NCBI GenBank assembly: GCA_964019135.1
Contig: OZ025257.1
Location: forward strand, 10,877,971-10,941,970
Direction of reading: 5' to 3'
From: Arenicola marina
Lineage: Eukaryota > Annelida > Polychaeta > Arenicolidae
Length of the DNA: 64,000 bases
Shown one piece after another: positions 34,382 through 46,924 of the stretch. The position numbers were made by a program, and so were the translations under genes. The notes under the pieces are model-generated. The model did not search any database. It worked only from the letters and a program-made list of their open reading frames with translations, and was not told the DNA's origin. How positions within the stretch are numbered: the first letter of the stretch is position 1; every line of letters starts with the position of its first letter.

Positions 34382-35759
34382 CAGGGTTCCCACAGGTCAG
34401 GGAAAACAGAGAAAATGGTGAAAAAAAATCGCTGAAGGGAAAAATCAGGGAATTTTAGAAGCCTAGATCACATTTTGGTAATTGTTCCTATTACTAATAT
34501 CTGGAAGATTAAGAACTCCCTGCCTTACATGGTTACTAATATCCTAATATGTAAATTGTTATGAATATTCTTATATATAAATGATTATGGGTATGATCTT
34601 TTGTACTTATACTTTATGCAATGTATGTTTGTTGCTATAACTTATGAAGTTCACACTCTAAGAATCACTACATTGAGACATGATTTACAGGCTGTGAACA
34701 TTTCCAATTCGTTGTTCGATTTTTTCAAAAGCAATATTGATTGAATTTGCTACTGGTGGGTTTACATACAACCAGAAATGTAGAAGTTGTCGCGGTTAGC
34801 AGGCAGATTTTTTTATTTTCAAGTTTTTATGCAAAATACACACGCAGTTAATAACAATATCAGTAAAAATGGTAAGACATTAATTACTGATTCAATATCT
34901 GAGCACTGTTCTCAGAGTTTCGTTAATTTATATATTTCACTATTTTGCTGCAAATAATATATTATATTATATTCAGCAGACAGTTATAATTTTAGAGGAC
35001 GCAAACGACGAGTAAAAGAGGGGATTTTTTTGTCTTGAGAGTTCTAAGGCTGTAGTTAAAATTGTGTGCCAAGTCAAGAAATGTTGAACCTTACCCTGAG
35101 GAAATCTCCTCTGGCTTAATCTGGCTATTTGTATACCGAAATGTGTGCCATTTGTGATTGTCATCACCATTTGTGAAATACATAATCCGTAATATAATCC
35201 CAAAAGACTTCACGTCCTTCGCTGCATGAGATTGTAATCCCGAGAGGTACTTAATACATATTGCTGTGGGCGGGGAGGTTCCGCGGTAAAGCACCTATTT
35301 TTCACCGCCAAAATCCGCTCGGTCAGAGCATTTTACCGCCAAAATCCCCTCAGTAGAGGTTTTGCCGCCCAAATCTGCTCGGTTGGGTCGTTTAACAGCC
35401 GAAATCCACTCGGAAAAGGGTATTTGTTCGCGGTAACCTGCTCTATGAAGGCATATCATTTTGAGAGCCCCCCGGTCGCAAGTTTTCAAATATCCACGCT
35501 TTAGGGGTGTATCTTTTTTAACATAAATAAATGTCCACTCTCTCATGCATCAAAGGCCATCCGCAGAACCCCCCCCCCCCCCCCACCCACCACCACCAGA
35601 ATGGTATGACAATGCTGCCCAACAAGTAAGGGCTATTATTTGGTCTGTGCGGCTATAAGGGGAGTGTGAAGGCCACATGATTTTTGGTTACTCAGGAAAA
35701 CTTCCAATGGCTCAGGGAAAAATCAGGGAATTCGTTTTTTGTTTCCTGTGGGAACCCTG
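34382..35759. mobile_element. TIR transposon inserted in exon 3 of E2 copy B
   Basis: The inverted ends CAGGGTTCCCACAGG and CCTGTGGGAACCCTG are perfect over 15 bp, and the 5-bp target duplication ATTGC lies at 34377-34381 and 35760-35764. A TCAGGGAAAAATCAGGGAAT-like motif lies inside both ends. It is 1378 bp with no transposase ORF, so it is non-autonomous. Inside is a repeat of about 30 bp with ACCGCCAAAATCCGCTCGG (about 35300-35420) and a C run near 35571-35585. CAGGG ends occur in hAT-like families, but a 5-bp duplication is not typical, so the family is open. Confidence 0.88.
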
Positions 35760-35808
35760 ATTGCTCATCAGCAGCTGTGGCACCGAAATCTGAGGATACC
35801 GAACCAGT

Positions 35809-36270
35809 GTGAGAATTAAGATGATGTCCAAGCTTCCTGTGCCTGTACTTATGTTACGTTTTTGATATTGCAAATTTGCATTTTGTTAGAAGTTGTAATG
35901 CAGTTCCAACAAATGTGGATGGAAAGAAATAGTTTAATTGACTGTTACGACATGCTAAAAACATGACTCCACAGCAGCAGACTAGTGCCAGGAAATATAG
36001 GATATGCAAGTCAGGTATACTTTGTCAATAGGCCCTTGTTAAAGCCATATCAGTCGCTGTCATTGGGTCAATGACTAACGCAATAAAGCTAAACGTATAT
36101 CTGCAATAAAATGGTACATACATATTGTGAAACAGTATACATATCGTAAATCTGTACGTACTGTAACCCTTTTTGTCCGTCCAGGTGACTAGATTTTTGC
36201 AATTAGAGATACCAATAACGTGTGGACAGCGATGGCATTATGTACCATTAATATCTTCTTTCCATTACAG
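35809..36270 (+). other. Intron 3 of E2 copy B
   Basis: Aligns with 6639-7152 of copy A. It starts GTGAGA and ends CATTACAG. No insertion was seen. Confidence 0.55.
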
Positions 36271-36468
36271 AGACAATGAAAGAAATTTTGTCGTCAATTC
36301 CGGTGCTGCACGGCGCCTCCTTCAAGGTATATTAACAGAGCCAGTACTGTGTCTCTTCTGTTGTCTGTGGTTAACATTAGCGTTCCTTGAAAGAGGCTCG
36401 ACTCTTAACACAGTGTATGTTAGGTTTGTAAAGCGGGGTTCATGTCGGGCCATTGTATTTATAAGTGT

Positions 36469-37053
36469 TACACAGCTCTAGACGTGTGCCCAGCTCTAGA
36501 CGTGTGCCCAGCTCTAGACGTGTGCCCAGCTCTAGACGTGTGCCCAGCTCTAGACGTGTGCCCAGCTCTAGACGTGTGCCCAGCTCTAGACGTGTGCCCA
36601 GCTCTAGACGTGTGCCCAGCTCTAGACGTGTGCACAGCGCTAGACGTGTGCCCAGCTCTAGACGTGTGCACAGCGCTAGACGTGTGCCCAGCTCTAGACG
36701 TGTGCACAGCGCTAGACGTGTGCCCAGCTCTAGACGTGTGCACAGCGCTAGACGTGTGCCCAGCTCTAGACGTGTGCACAGCGCTAGACGTGTGCCCAGC
36801 TCTAGACGTGTGCCCAGCTCTAGACGTGTGCACAGCGCTAGACGTGTGCCCAGCTCTAGGCGTGTGCACAGCGCTAGACGTGTGCCCAGCTCTAGACGTG
36901 TGCACAGCGCTAGACGTGTGCCCAGCTCTAGACGTGTGCACAGCGCTAGACGTGTGCCCAGCTCTAGACGTGTGCCCAGGTCTAGACGTGTGCCCAGCTC
37001 TAGACGTGTGCCCAGCTCTAGACGTGTGCCCAGCTCTAGACGTGTGCCCAGCT
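36469..37053. repeat. 18-bp near-palindromic satellite, array 2 (intron 4 of copy B)
   Basis: About 32 copies of the same 18-bp unit as in copy A. From about 36610 to 36960 two variants alternate (CCCAGCTCTAGACGTGTG and CACAGCGCTAGACGTGTG), forming a 36-bp higher-order unit absent from array 1. It is followed in both copies by the same unique sequence (CACGCCACCAGTTACAGGAC). The long ORFs here are artefacts. Confidence 0.95.
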
Positions 37054-37507
37054 CTCACGCCACCAGTTACAGGACGTTGTCGCCGGGTTTAGAACAGTCG
37101 TACATACGAAGTCGCTTGATAATATCTCGCTATCGCGGCTCACTATTAACAGAATATATTTACTATAAAGTAGTTTCGTTCTCGCGCATTCCTCCATGCC
37201 ATTCCCACAAACTATGGAAGGTCTGAATTATGAATCATAATGCAGTCTAACCATCATTACGTCTTTGAAAACCAATGAAAGTCTTCAATAGCAATACGAC
37301 TATGTCTCTTATACGACCTCTGTATCAATTTTCGTGAAGATCTACTCATATTATTGAAACCAAGATTGCCTATCTGCTTATGACATGGTGGTTTTGGTAA
37401 ATAAACGAGATATTTGCTGAGATGCAAATTGCACGTAATTAAAAAAAAAGTGGCCTGAATATGCAAAACTACATCATATAAATAAAAATAAAAAATCTTT
37501 TTTTCAG
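37054..37507 (+). other. Rest of intron 4, copy B
   Basis: Aligned with 8933-9392 of copy A. Nothing else was seen. Confidence 0.5.
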
Positions 37508-37980
37508 ACCTAAAGTCGATGAAGCAATCTGAGGAGTTCGGCGTGCAGGGTTTTCCAAGAGGGGACGATCTCCTTTTCTGGGTGAGTCTATAATCTTATC
37601 ATAGTTCTTGTAATTATACCATGGCCTAAATGTTGAACGGGAAGCATCTGGATCATATAAGTGATACGCGTTTGCAACCATTCTGGCAAAAATAATGTGT
37701 CATCAAAAATATGTCTTACTATTTATTTGTTCTATTTTACGTATTTGTTTTCAACACAGACCTTGGAATCTATCACTTGAGTCTCCTGCAAGTATGAACA
37801 AGTGGTCCAACTGTTCCAGGACGAAATGTTAGCCGGTGCCAGTTATGTGCCGGAAATGACAGCTGGCTCATATTTTTGGTGGTGGTGTTCGTTTTTCAGG
37901 ATGTCAAGTTGTTCGACTTCGAGAAGGAGACGAAGTTATTGCGAGACTTGCTCAGATTCGCCAAGCGATGTAAATGTGAG

Positions 37981-38962
37981 GTAAGCAGTAAATAGATTGT
38001 CTATGGGGCTCATGCTGCTCGTCACATCAAAGTAGGGGTCTGGAATTTAAGGGGTAAATGACGACACGCGACACATGCATATATGTGAAAAATCGACATT
38101 CAACATTCACTCCCCAATTCCGACACTGAAGATCTGAAAAAGCGACATCGACACAGATCTTTGAAGAAACAACTCTGAAATTAGCTAGGCCTAACAAGTG
38201 AACCGCCCTTCCAAGCCCCTACATGTTGGTTCCAGTGCGAGTGGCTTAATTTATCTCATCAAAAGTCTTCCATATCCTTTAGGCGAGGATAGCTTAGGAT
38301 ATAACCCATCTCGCACGAGGAGCCATGTCACATGCAAGGTCTCGCACTCACGTTAGTCTAATTTCACCCCAGGAGGTGACAATCAAACTGTTTATTTTCA
38401 AATGCCCAGTCGCAGACTGCGAGATGGGTTAATCGCGGACCCCGGTGTCACATTGGGCCAACGCCAAGTGGTCGCCAAAAAACGTTTTTGGCCAAGCTGG
38501 TGCATCTCGCGTGGGTGAATGTGGCTTTCTTGTGTACTACGTCATCAACGCATTGCTGCTATTTTTTACCTTTTTTATATATAATAACATATTTTACATT
38601 CACAGTCCGATACTGGGTCCTAGACATTCCCAAAATCATTTTTTAAATCCTAATGTACCTAAAAATTGCTGTATGAACAGCTGTAAATGAAATATAGGTT
38701 AGCCAATAATTGGTTGCATGTATGTAAGTTACTCGCAAGAGATATTTTATCCCCAGTTGCCTAATAATAAAAACTTAGACTTTTGAAACAAAAGTTGAAT
38801 TGTTTGTTGGAGGTATATAATAAATAAAAGGTAGTTTTTTTTCGATATATGCGCGCTCCATGTCCGTTTGACTTAAAATATAATATTTAAAAGGTAGTTT
38901 TGGGAGGTATATTGCGCCTTCGTGTATACATACGTTAATGGCGCCTTCTCCTCTACTTGCAG
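37981..38962 (+). other. Intron 6 of E2 copy B
   Basis: Aligns with intron 6 of copy A, including the degenerate AAATCGACA repeats (about 38090-38170). No element was seen. Confidence 0.5.
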
Positions 38963-39664
38963 CCCGCGGTGTACTTAGAAATGCAGTTCCCCTCGAATTA
39001 CCCCATGGAGCCACCCTTCGTGCGTGTGGTAAAACCAAGATTCCTGGCTTTCACTGGTGCGAAAATCAACACAAATGTTGGGCATGTACTAAATCACTAA
39101 ACCAAATCACTAAATATATGTTGGCGTTCGCCATTCTGTCGTTCGATTGTTACCAAACTTGTATGAAATAGTTTTATAAACTTCTGTTAATATTGACATC
39201 ATGATGTAATATATGGTATATTTGTGGATACATCTGCTTCTACAAATATTTAAATAAGCAAATGTATTGTTGCAGGTTGTCACGTCACGCATTTAAAATA
39301 AAAATCTGAAGCATTAAAATGCCGTTCCGCGGTTTTTCAGGCGACAACAACACGACAAAGTGTCCAGGTATGTTGCGCCTCTTGTATTTCGTTAATTGGC
39401 TAGGCATGTTTAAGGTCAATATATGTATTAACTGATTCTAAAATATGTTGTCTCTCTCCTTTCTCCCCAAAACGTTACAGCCTAGAATATAGCAATATTA
39501 ATTGGGGCTACGGACACTACATTCAGCAGAGCACAACAGTATATGTCATAACTTACATATAGTTTTACATATCAGTTGCGTGTGATAATGCTTTATGTCA
39601 TTTAACTTTTCACAACAGCAAGTAACATTGATAACTTCTACAATAGCAAGAATACTCCTACTCC

Positions 39665-40400
39665 ATCTTCTGGCAGGTGAGGGGTGACACAAATGCGTTT
39701 TGGAAAGAAGTCCTTGTAGCATGGGGTATATATAGAGACATATGTTACGCGGAGGGAACAGAAATGTATTATACTTTTTGGAATGCCAGATATAAAAAAA
39801 ATCTAAATGTTAAGAAATATAAAACACAGCTGATTTCAAATAACTTCCGGTTGGTCATGGGTTTATTGGATAAGGACGGTTTCCCACTATCACATAGGTG
39901 TTTCATAGAAAAATAGATGGAGGAAATCAATTTCTAGACTACCTCTGCTTGAGAAGCGAAGTACTTCACACGTGGTTTGGCAAAGCTGGAAACATAACTA
40001 ATCCACCAAGTAATCGAACTGACCCAGTTTTGTCTGAGGTCACCCGTGCAGAGAGATGATGCAATTTTGTTTATTAAAACATGATCAAAGATTCCGGCTT
40101 AGTAGCAAGCAGGAAGATACGATGGGAAAAAAACCTAGGAAGTAAAATAGATGACAAAAAATAGATAGATATCTTTTCTTAACCGTTTAAGTCTACTACT
40201 GAGAATAAGTGCCGGAGCTTCCAATATAAGATATTGCAAAGAATCACTGCAACAAATAAGTAATTGAAAATGTGTGGCATCAAGGAAAGCGAAGTTTGTG
40301 CATTTTGTCAACTAGAAACGGCACGATAGAGCATTTATTTTTATGATTGTCCAGTTGTACAACACTTATGGGAAAGTTGTATTACGTACCTCCGACCATG
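39665..40400 (+). mobile_element. Degraded L1/Tx1-type LINE 3' fragment
   Basis: An ORF (39677-39916) reads FWKEVLVAWGIYRDI, and further along, across stops, CAFCQLETAR and EHLF precede DCPVVQHLWESC. This Cys/His cluster and the W-rich motifs match the region after the reverse transcriptase in L1/Tx1-type LINEs, including the intact one at 28025-30982. At least two in-frame stops interrupt it. Confidence 0.65.
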
Positions 40401-41131
40401 TATTGACATAGCTAAGCATATAAACATATTGACATATTCCCTTGAACAATGTATCAACAAATTTACAAGTCATTCCTTCATAATTTTAACCAGAATAAGT
40501 AGTATAATCGTTTTAGTTATAGGAAGCAAACCAATGATACAGAGCATGTATGTCAGGAGGCTACGGACACTGCATTGAAGGGGCACAAAGCAGCTGTCAC
40601 ACAAAATTAAATGATGTGACATCTGCTATACTATCATAAGGAGCATGTTACAGCTGCAAGAACAAGAACAACTAAACACAGTTTAACCTGATTCTAGCCA
40701 ATAAAAAACTTAAAACCTCAGATAACATTATTTTGTACTGTATTTAACCATGCATCTCCCTGAATGCAAATCCTTTAATTATTGTGTTAATAAACATATA
40801 CACTAGTAAAAAGAGCATGACTTGAGACTAGATTCCAGTTTTAAAGGATTCATTAGGAATTATTTATATATTTACATATATTGAGAGGTATAATTCTAGG
40901 CAGAATTCCAGGGGCTGCGGACACTACATATCCCAAATAGCTGGCAAATGGTAAAATGCATTAGTCCAATAAATGTCTTAGTATAAAAACTACCAATATC
41001 TATGCAAAAAAACTTGAAGACACTGTTCATACAGGTTACTTATGTACAGTCAATTTAAGCAGAAATTCCCCATAATCTACTGAAACGTTACAGCTTGGCT
41101 GGATGATCGACAGGATTTTATTCTGTTTAAA

Positions 41132-44100
41132 TCATTGGGCAAAGTGTCTACGGCTGTTCAGGACATCTGGTGCTTGAAGTACAGAGACAATTGAATCTAC
41201 ATGTTGCCAAGAGGTATCAGTATCATCTGGCCAGGTGTACTTTCCCTCTCCAACTCGTGTCATGAAACTGACAAGTACATCTACTGCTTCTCCGCAAGTG
41301 TCCAGATCAATGACCTGCAAAGATCAAATTGAATTGAAATTTAAGCTCATTTAAAAAAAAAATTGTATGCAAAATGATCCTAGTCTACGTAAAAAGTGAA
41401 AGATCACAACAGTTACAACAAGATAAGAACGCATCTCAGCCATGTAGATGATAGTCTTTGCCTTTGTGGCATACTTTACGGCAACAAAATCTCTGATGTC
41501 TATCTGCTTGCCACTGCGATAGAGACTGCGATAAATTAACTGTGCCGTTGAAGACATTGTTTAACACGGCTTCACATATCTATTAATTAAGTTTTTGCAA
41601 AAGTCCTACATGAATAACTGATTTATCCTATGTGATGTAAAAGAGTTCCTTATACTGGGGAAGTAGATGAACCAACATGCGAGGTTGAAGCTAGGACTGA
41701 TTGGTCACCGCCAGCCGAGACTTGTTTAGCAACGTTGATGAGAGTGGAACTTCTGGCTTCAAATATGCAGTTAAGGCAGACAACCGAGGAAAATCAATGA
41801 GAAGCAAAATATTCTTACCTCATAATCACATCATTACCGGTACTTAAAATGTGACTTTTCGTTCCACGTTGACCAGCGCATGAGTGATTAATGGTAATCG
41901 TATTAATACATATTCTCTCACCGCAAAACATTCAAGGATACATTTGGCGGTCTTGGCTGCCTGCAGTGTCATCTCTTCAGATGTCCATGGCTCCACATAT
42001 TCCTTATTTCGGCAGGGTTGGGGACGCTTTTGTACGCACTAGCCGCCCAGCGTTCGTACTAATAAGCGATAGAAATAACAGTACGACAGTATTTTTTTTT
42101 ACAGAATACTTAAATTGCGGCTAAAGCACGCTAATAAACGAATATTAGTGCAGTAAAACTAAGGCCAAAGCTTATACATTGATTGAGTAAAAAAAGGGGC
42201 TGTTTCCCGCTCGTTGTTCGTCATGTAACGTACCTTCAGTGGACAAAATGTGCTACTGATGGGAAGTTGTGGACGCGAGACAGTATGGGATTGTTTGTTC
42301 TCTTGCTACTGATGGGAAATTGTGGACACGAGACAGTACGGGATTTGTTTGTTTTGATGACGGTTCGGGCGATAATGCGTTGGGAAAAATATTATTACTG
42401 TTGGCACTAAGCCAGGTAGCCCGCCGCAGACATGGTCACCATGCGGGATAAGCACCCGAAAGCGATATTATGCGCGGGATAAGGTGATCAGCACCCAGCG
42501 GTAGTGTTGACACATGCAATAGCGTTGACACATCTAAGAGCGACAATGTTGATACATCCAAGGCGGACCATGCAGTGCGTGCAAGCAGTGGTTCGGTTGG
42601 ATAAACGTTTAAGGCGGCTGCTGGAGCCAATGCGCGCTTCCGTGCAGCGGCATAGTGGGACAGACAGCTTCATTTTATTAGTATAGAAGGTTGGCAGTAA
42701 CACGACAAGTTCCGTGTTTAGAGATTCAGGGCACACAACCTGTGCTCTGGACAACATGCAACTTTCGAGTACCGCTTAGCGTCTTGATTTCAATGCGTTC
42801 ATGGTTGACATCCTTGCAGTCTACATACACAAAGTCCCTCTGACTGATGTATGATGGCTTGCCTGCTTTAACGATTTCTTTGCGTGGATGTGCTACATTT
42901 GATTGGCAAAACCCAAGCAGATCTGTTGCATTAGCAATGATGTGGTGGCCCATAACGTGACGATAAGCCATGTTTTTCACAACTGCACCCAAACCGTCAC
43001 ATACATTTTTCCCACGAGATGTGACAGAAATTACGAGTGGTGGGCACTGATGCCTTGCTCAAGTCATGGAAGGAATGCTTTCCTTTAAACTGAACTACAC
43101 AGCCGTCTGTCCATTGGTGGATTGAGATAATATCTACACCCTTATCTTTAAGCTGTCCCGTGGCAGCCAACTCGAATTCTTTAACCAAACTGGCATCATG
43201 CTGCATGTCATTGCTGATTCCTATGATGGCGTCTTGTTATCCTGGTTCTTGTAATAAAACATCATGGGGTGGATGGTCACTTGTACAGGATCAAAGAAGG
43301 CAGTTTGTACCTCATTCTGGTAAAAGACTAGTTTTCAGCGAAATCCATTACTACCATAATGTCTGATTTGGTAACGTATGACTCTGTGCAAAGAGTGAGC
43401 TGGTGGTGTTGCCATTCAGCCTTTTTGTCCCCGTCAGCCACCGGAAGGGTTACATATCCCCATTTTGAAAATGACACTTCCTCCTCTTTGTATTTGAGCA
43501 GATCATCCTTCAAGATACAACTAAGTTTATGAGCATTACATTTGTCGCATTCACGACGCAGGCACATAGCCATAGGTTTCCCGCCATAAGGACATAGAGT
43601 GAGATCAACCAAATTCTTCTTGCATTTCACGGTCATCAGTATATCAGATTTGGAAACCTTCATCAAAGCTTCAAGCTTTAGTGATATATTGCAGCAGATT
43701 TGACAGAGGCATGTCCTCATTCTGCACACCTGCTTGGGCTTCAACTGTTTGAAAGCAGTGAAATGGATCCTATTGTTGGCATACTCCTGCTGAAACCTGC
43801 GATATGCCTCATGTAGGGTCATTGTCATGACATACTTGGGAGTTACTGCGGTGTTACCAGATGAATCTTTCCTCTTGTAAACCTGTCTCTTACAGGGTAA
43901 TTCTCTGGTTAAAAACTACACAGTCTCCCTGGGTACTCAACATTTTGCATAGTCTCCCTGGGTAGTCTGTCTTTGCACCATTCCTCTCTGATTCTGCGAT
44001 GTCGCATGTGCAGGAGGTTTGTCAGCTGATGTTTTATCTTATATTTCTTGCTTATCCCTCATTGCTGCCTGATATATGGTCGCTCGTGCCTTTGTGAGGT

Positions 44101-44812
44101 TCTGTTTCTCTGCTTGGGACTTGTCTGAGTTCAGAGCTGCTTTAGATTCAGATAGAGAACTGTCCAAAGACTGCAATTATATGGCCTCAGACATTATCAA
44201 CTTCTGTTTACTGATTTAGAGATGAGTAATCCTTGATCTACCAAAAGGATGAGTCCTGGGTGATTTAGACAATTTCGTAATGATGTAGGCCCTCTTTGAT
44301 GGGGTTGAGAGAAGGCTCTGTTTGACTTCCTGTACCCGCCTGTTCTCACTCCATCTTGAAGAAAAGGGGGTACGTCCGTATTGGTCTACCTGTGGCTGTC
44401 CTGTTAGTTTGATCTTCATTCTCCATTTTTCAGTGCGCATGACAGAAATCTTCTTATTTCGCTTGAGCAGATCTTGATTTCTCTTGATTTTATGTTTAAG
44501 TGTTTTACATTGTTTCTCTCTTTCTTTATCTCCTCCTTGTTGTCGTTTCCTTTTATGTCGGTATTGCTGTTTCGCTACCCGTTTCTTCTCCCTGTCAGCC
44601 ATTAGAAGCCGGTGGTCCGTAAGCAGCTTTTGTCTCTTACGGGCTCGTTCTTGTTTTTTTCGTTCTCGATCTTTGGCTTTTGCTGCCTTATATCTGTCGC
44701 TATCCTCTTTTACGTTCTTGCGATATCTCCTGATTTGTGCTGTCTTTTTATTAACAGGTGTCTCAGCAACCCCTCTTTGGGGATCAGGTGGTCTTTCAGT
44801 TCTAGTTCTCAT
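41132..44812 (-). pseudogene. Transposase of the 6.2-kb element (broken, several exons)
   Basis: On the minus strand, from the N-terminus: a Lys/Arg-rich region (44812-44216, 198 codons, RRYRKNVKEDSDRYKAAKAK); a Cys-rich part (43828-43328, MTMTLHEAYRRFQQEY, CLCQICCNISLKLEAL) ending MVVMDFAEN; then DMQHDASLVKEF and WTDGCVVQFKGKHSFHDL (43206-42997); GKNVCDGLGAVVKN, which spans a frame change; RKLHVVQSTGCVP (42726); a CYCQPCVQKRPQPC exon split by a Helitron-like insert; and C-terminal exons at 41557-41400 and 41320-41132. I know this architecture from uncharacterised proteins in aphids, Hydra and corals. The Asp residues in MDFAEN and WTDG are candidates for a DDE-type catalytic core. At least three frame changes or stops make it inactive. 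Confidence 0.65.
42039..42687 (-). mobile_element. Helitron/Helentron-like non-autonomous insert in unit 1
   Basis: Units 3 and 4 of the array have the uninterrupted sequence (TTTGTACGCAAGGTTGG), which gives exact borders. On the minus strand the 649-bp insert begins TCTATACTAATAAAATG and ends GGGCGGCTAG, with no target duplication, between two T bases. A 5' TC, a 3' CTAG and a subterminal inverted pair (TACTAATA with TATTAGTA) fit Helitrons, and the T/T target fits the Helentron branch. The interior has a direct repeat GCTACTGATGGGAANTTGTG. It carries no Rep/helicase. Confidence 0.7.
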
Positions 44813-45740
44813 GTTCAGATCTGCAGAGGTCCGCGATCAGGTGTTACAATGAAGCATGAAAGATGGATAGCAGACGGAGAAAAATTCACGCGGGCGATCG
44901 GTTGCTATGACGCGTCGTAATTCAATCAATTAACGACCAGTCGACAGTTCCCTACAAGCTGGCAATCGGTTGCCCTGGCATCGTCATAATTCAATCAAAA
45001 GACAAGAGCTCATCAGTTCCATAAAATAAACATAAAATAAATAATCGAAATGGATGGTTTATATGACCAGCACACGAGGCTCACCTATACTGTTTACTAA
45101 AGTAAATACATGCTTTAAAGTATTGGCTACATATTTGTTTTTTTTAACCTCTTATACACAATTTTTTTTTTTTTTTTTAAATGTGCCTGTAACTTTACGC
45201 AATCTAAATTATTTAAAGGCGTTGATAAAACTTCAAGATTACTCATACAGAAATATTTTCATTATACTGTTCTTGTATATGTGAATGGAAATGTGTTTAG
45301 GTTCTTAGAGTATCAAAAGACATTTACTATGAGCAATAAATAACAGGTCATGTTGTGCAGCCACTTTATTTGGACGAACTAGTGCATCTGTGGGAAAGTA
45401 TGGCTTTCTTATACAGTACATCGTCAAAATTAGGGCTTCAAGGCCGCTTTTGGCAGTGTTAAATCTGATAACATATCATGCAGTTAATATTCACACAGTC
45501 AGATAATGTGTCCAGGGCATTTGTCCAAAACCTTTTGAAAATAGGTGTAGGTGGCAAATTGCTGCATGAGTAGCTTTAACAAACTCATGTTTTTTTAGTA
45601 ATTATGGGCAAGCTTTTAATCATTAAAGATGAGCCTGATGTCACTTGTGACCAGCCAATTCAAATATGTTGTGTATTTATATTAAAATATATACCAACAT
45701 TGTAAATCTTATGATCCAATGTAGTGTCCGTAGCCCATTG

Positions 45741-46816
45741 TACGCACCAAACCTAAGCCTGTCAAGACATGCCATAAAATAATCCTTGCACAATAAACCT
45801 AATGTATTGAAAATATGTATATGCATATATTTTTTTTTTACTTAAGTGAGTCAAATGGCTTCAATAAGTATTATCATAACATTGAAGACTAAAACAAAGT
45901 ACATCATCAGTTATATATAGCCGTATTTTTTTCTTATTTATGGATTAATTGGTGCCTAAACTGCAGTAAAGTAGGCATGCCTCAATGGCAGCAGCCCGTG
46001 TGTATAAACAATGTCGGGTTTATAAAGGAATGTTCTCAATCACTACAATGGGTGCGAGGGGCTACGGACACTACATTCGCTCTTTGGCTCCTTCTATCGA
46101 ACTCAGTTTACTTAATATCTATATTATATTTTCTATTATATATTGACATGTAATGATATAATTGTGAAGCTTAAGCGTCTCAGGTAAGTATACCAGCTGG
46201 GGGACTACGGACACTACAGATTTTTACACAAATTTACATATCCTCTAACAATTAGAGAGCAGCTAAAATCAACTCCGAGACATGTTAAAGTTTTTTAATT
46301 TATCATTATACGTTTTTTAATTTATCACTATAACTATAATAAGAAAGATAAGGAAGCATATGAAAGTATGTTGTCTTATGAATAAATGCATCTGAAATCA
46401 AATTTTGTCAACATTTTAAAATGCATAACAAATGTACCCTTATAGGTATTCAACAATAAAATGATCACTGCTTTAGTTATTTTAAATCCGTAAAATTTTG
46501 TGAAAAATCCAGAAGTTTTTACATATAAAACAGTAAATACTTAAATCTAAATTCCACCCAACATTTCTCTTTTCTGTGTCAAACTTTGGCATTTTATCAA
46601 GTGCAACATTGAAATAGCTACAAATACCTAAATGTGGCATCTTTAAATTGTGGCAAATTTGCCAATTTTAGCCCAATCATTTTTTGGAGACCAGTGTCCT
46701 GAGCTATATCTTTATCAGAGAGTAAGTAACTTCTGAAATATTGACAAAACTTATAACAGGGTACATGTATAACATTGTTATATTTTAGATGTACGCTTTA
46801 TTGTGTTTTTGCCAAG
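45741..46816 (+). other. Intron 7 sequence between transposon and exon 8
   Basis: AT-rich, with two more one-sided copies of the transposon end, GGGCTACGGACACTACATT at about 46065 and a GGGGACTACGGACACTACA variant at about 46199, both in plus orientation without a partner. Repeated in units 2 and 3. No gene. Confidence 0.6.
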
Positions 46817-46924
46817 GTCGTATACTGGTAGATGGCAGTTTATGTATTGAGATGCTAACGAAGTCAGGCTGGACCCCTGCTTACGACGTTGAGGTGAGTG
46901 ATGTCAGCATGAGTAACTCTTTTA

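Larger units (their letters stand above)
39505..45736 (-). mobile_element. 6.2-kb DNA transposon with 4-bp target duplication in intron 7 of copy B
   Basis: The inverted ends GGGCTACGGACACTACATT (39505 onward, inverted to 45736) are perfect over 19 bp, and the duplication ATTG lies at 39501-39504 and 45737-45740. A transposase gene lies on the minus strand (41132-44812). A LINE fragment (39670-40400) sits inside. Four-bp duplications are known for Sola and Academ elements, and one of these is my guess. The right part of the element is repeated in the downstream array, where ATTG has become GTTG. Confidence 0.8.

Noticed and set aside
36442-37226. ORFs over the second 18-bp array
   Set aside because: Same artefact as array 1; they lie within intron 4 of E2 copy B.
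39342-39368. Small exon-like piece between an acceptor-like TTTTTCAG and GTATGT in copy B
   Set aside because: It sits where copy A has exon 8, but the sequence after the acceptor is unrelated and has no UBC motif. The true exon 8 is at 46817.
44484-44920. Plus-strand ORFs rich in Leu/Ser/Phe (and copies at 49949 and 57032)
   Set aside because: They are antisense shadows of the transposase Lys/Arg-rich ORF.
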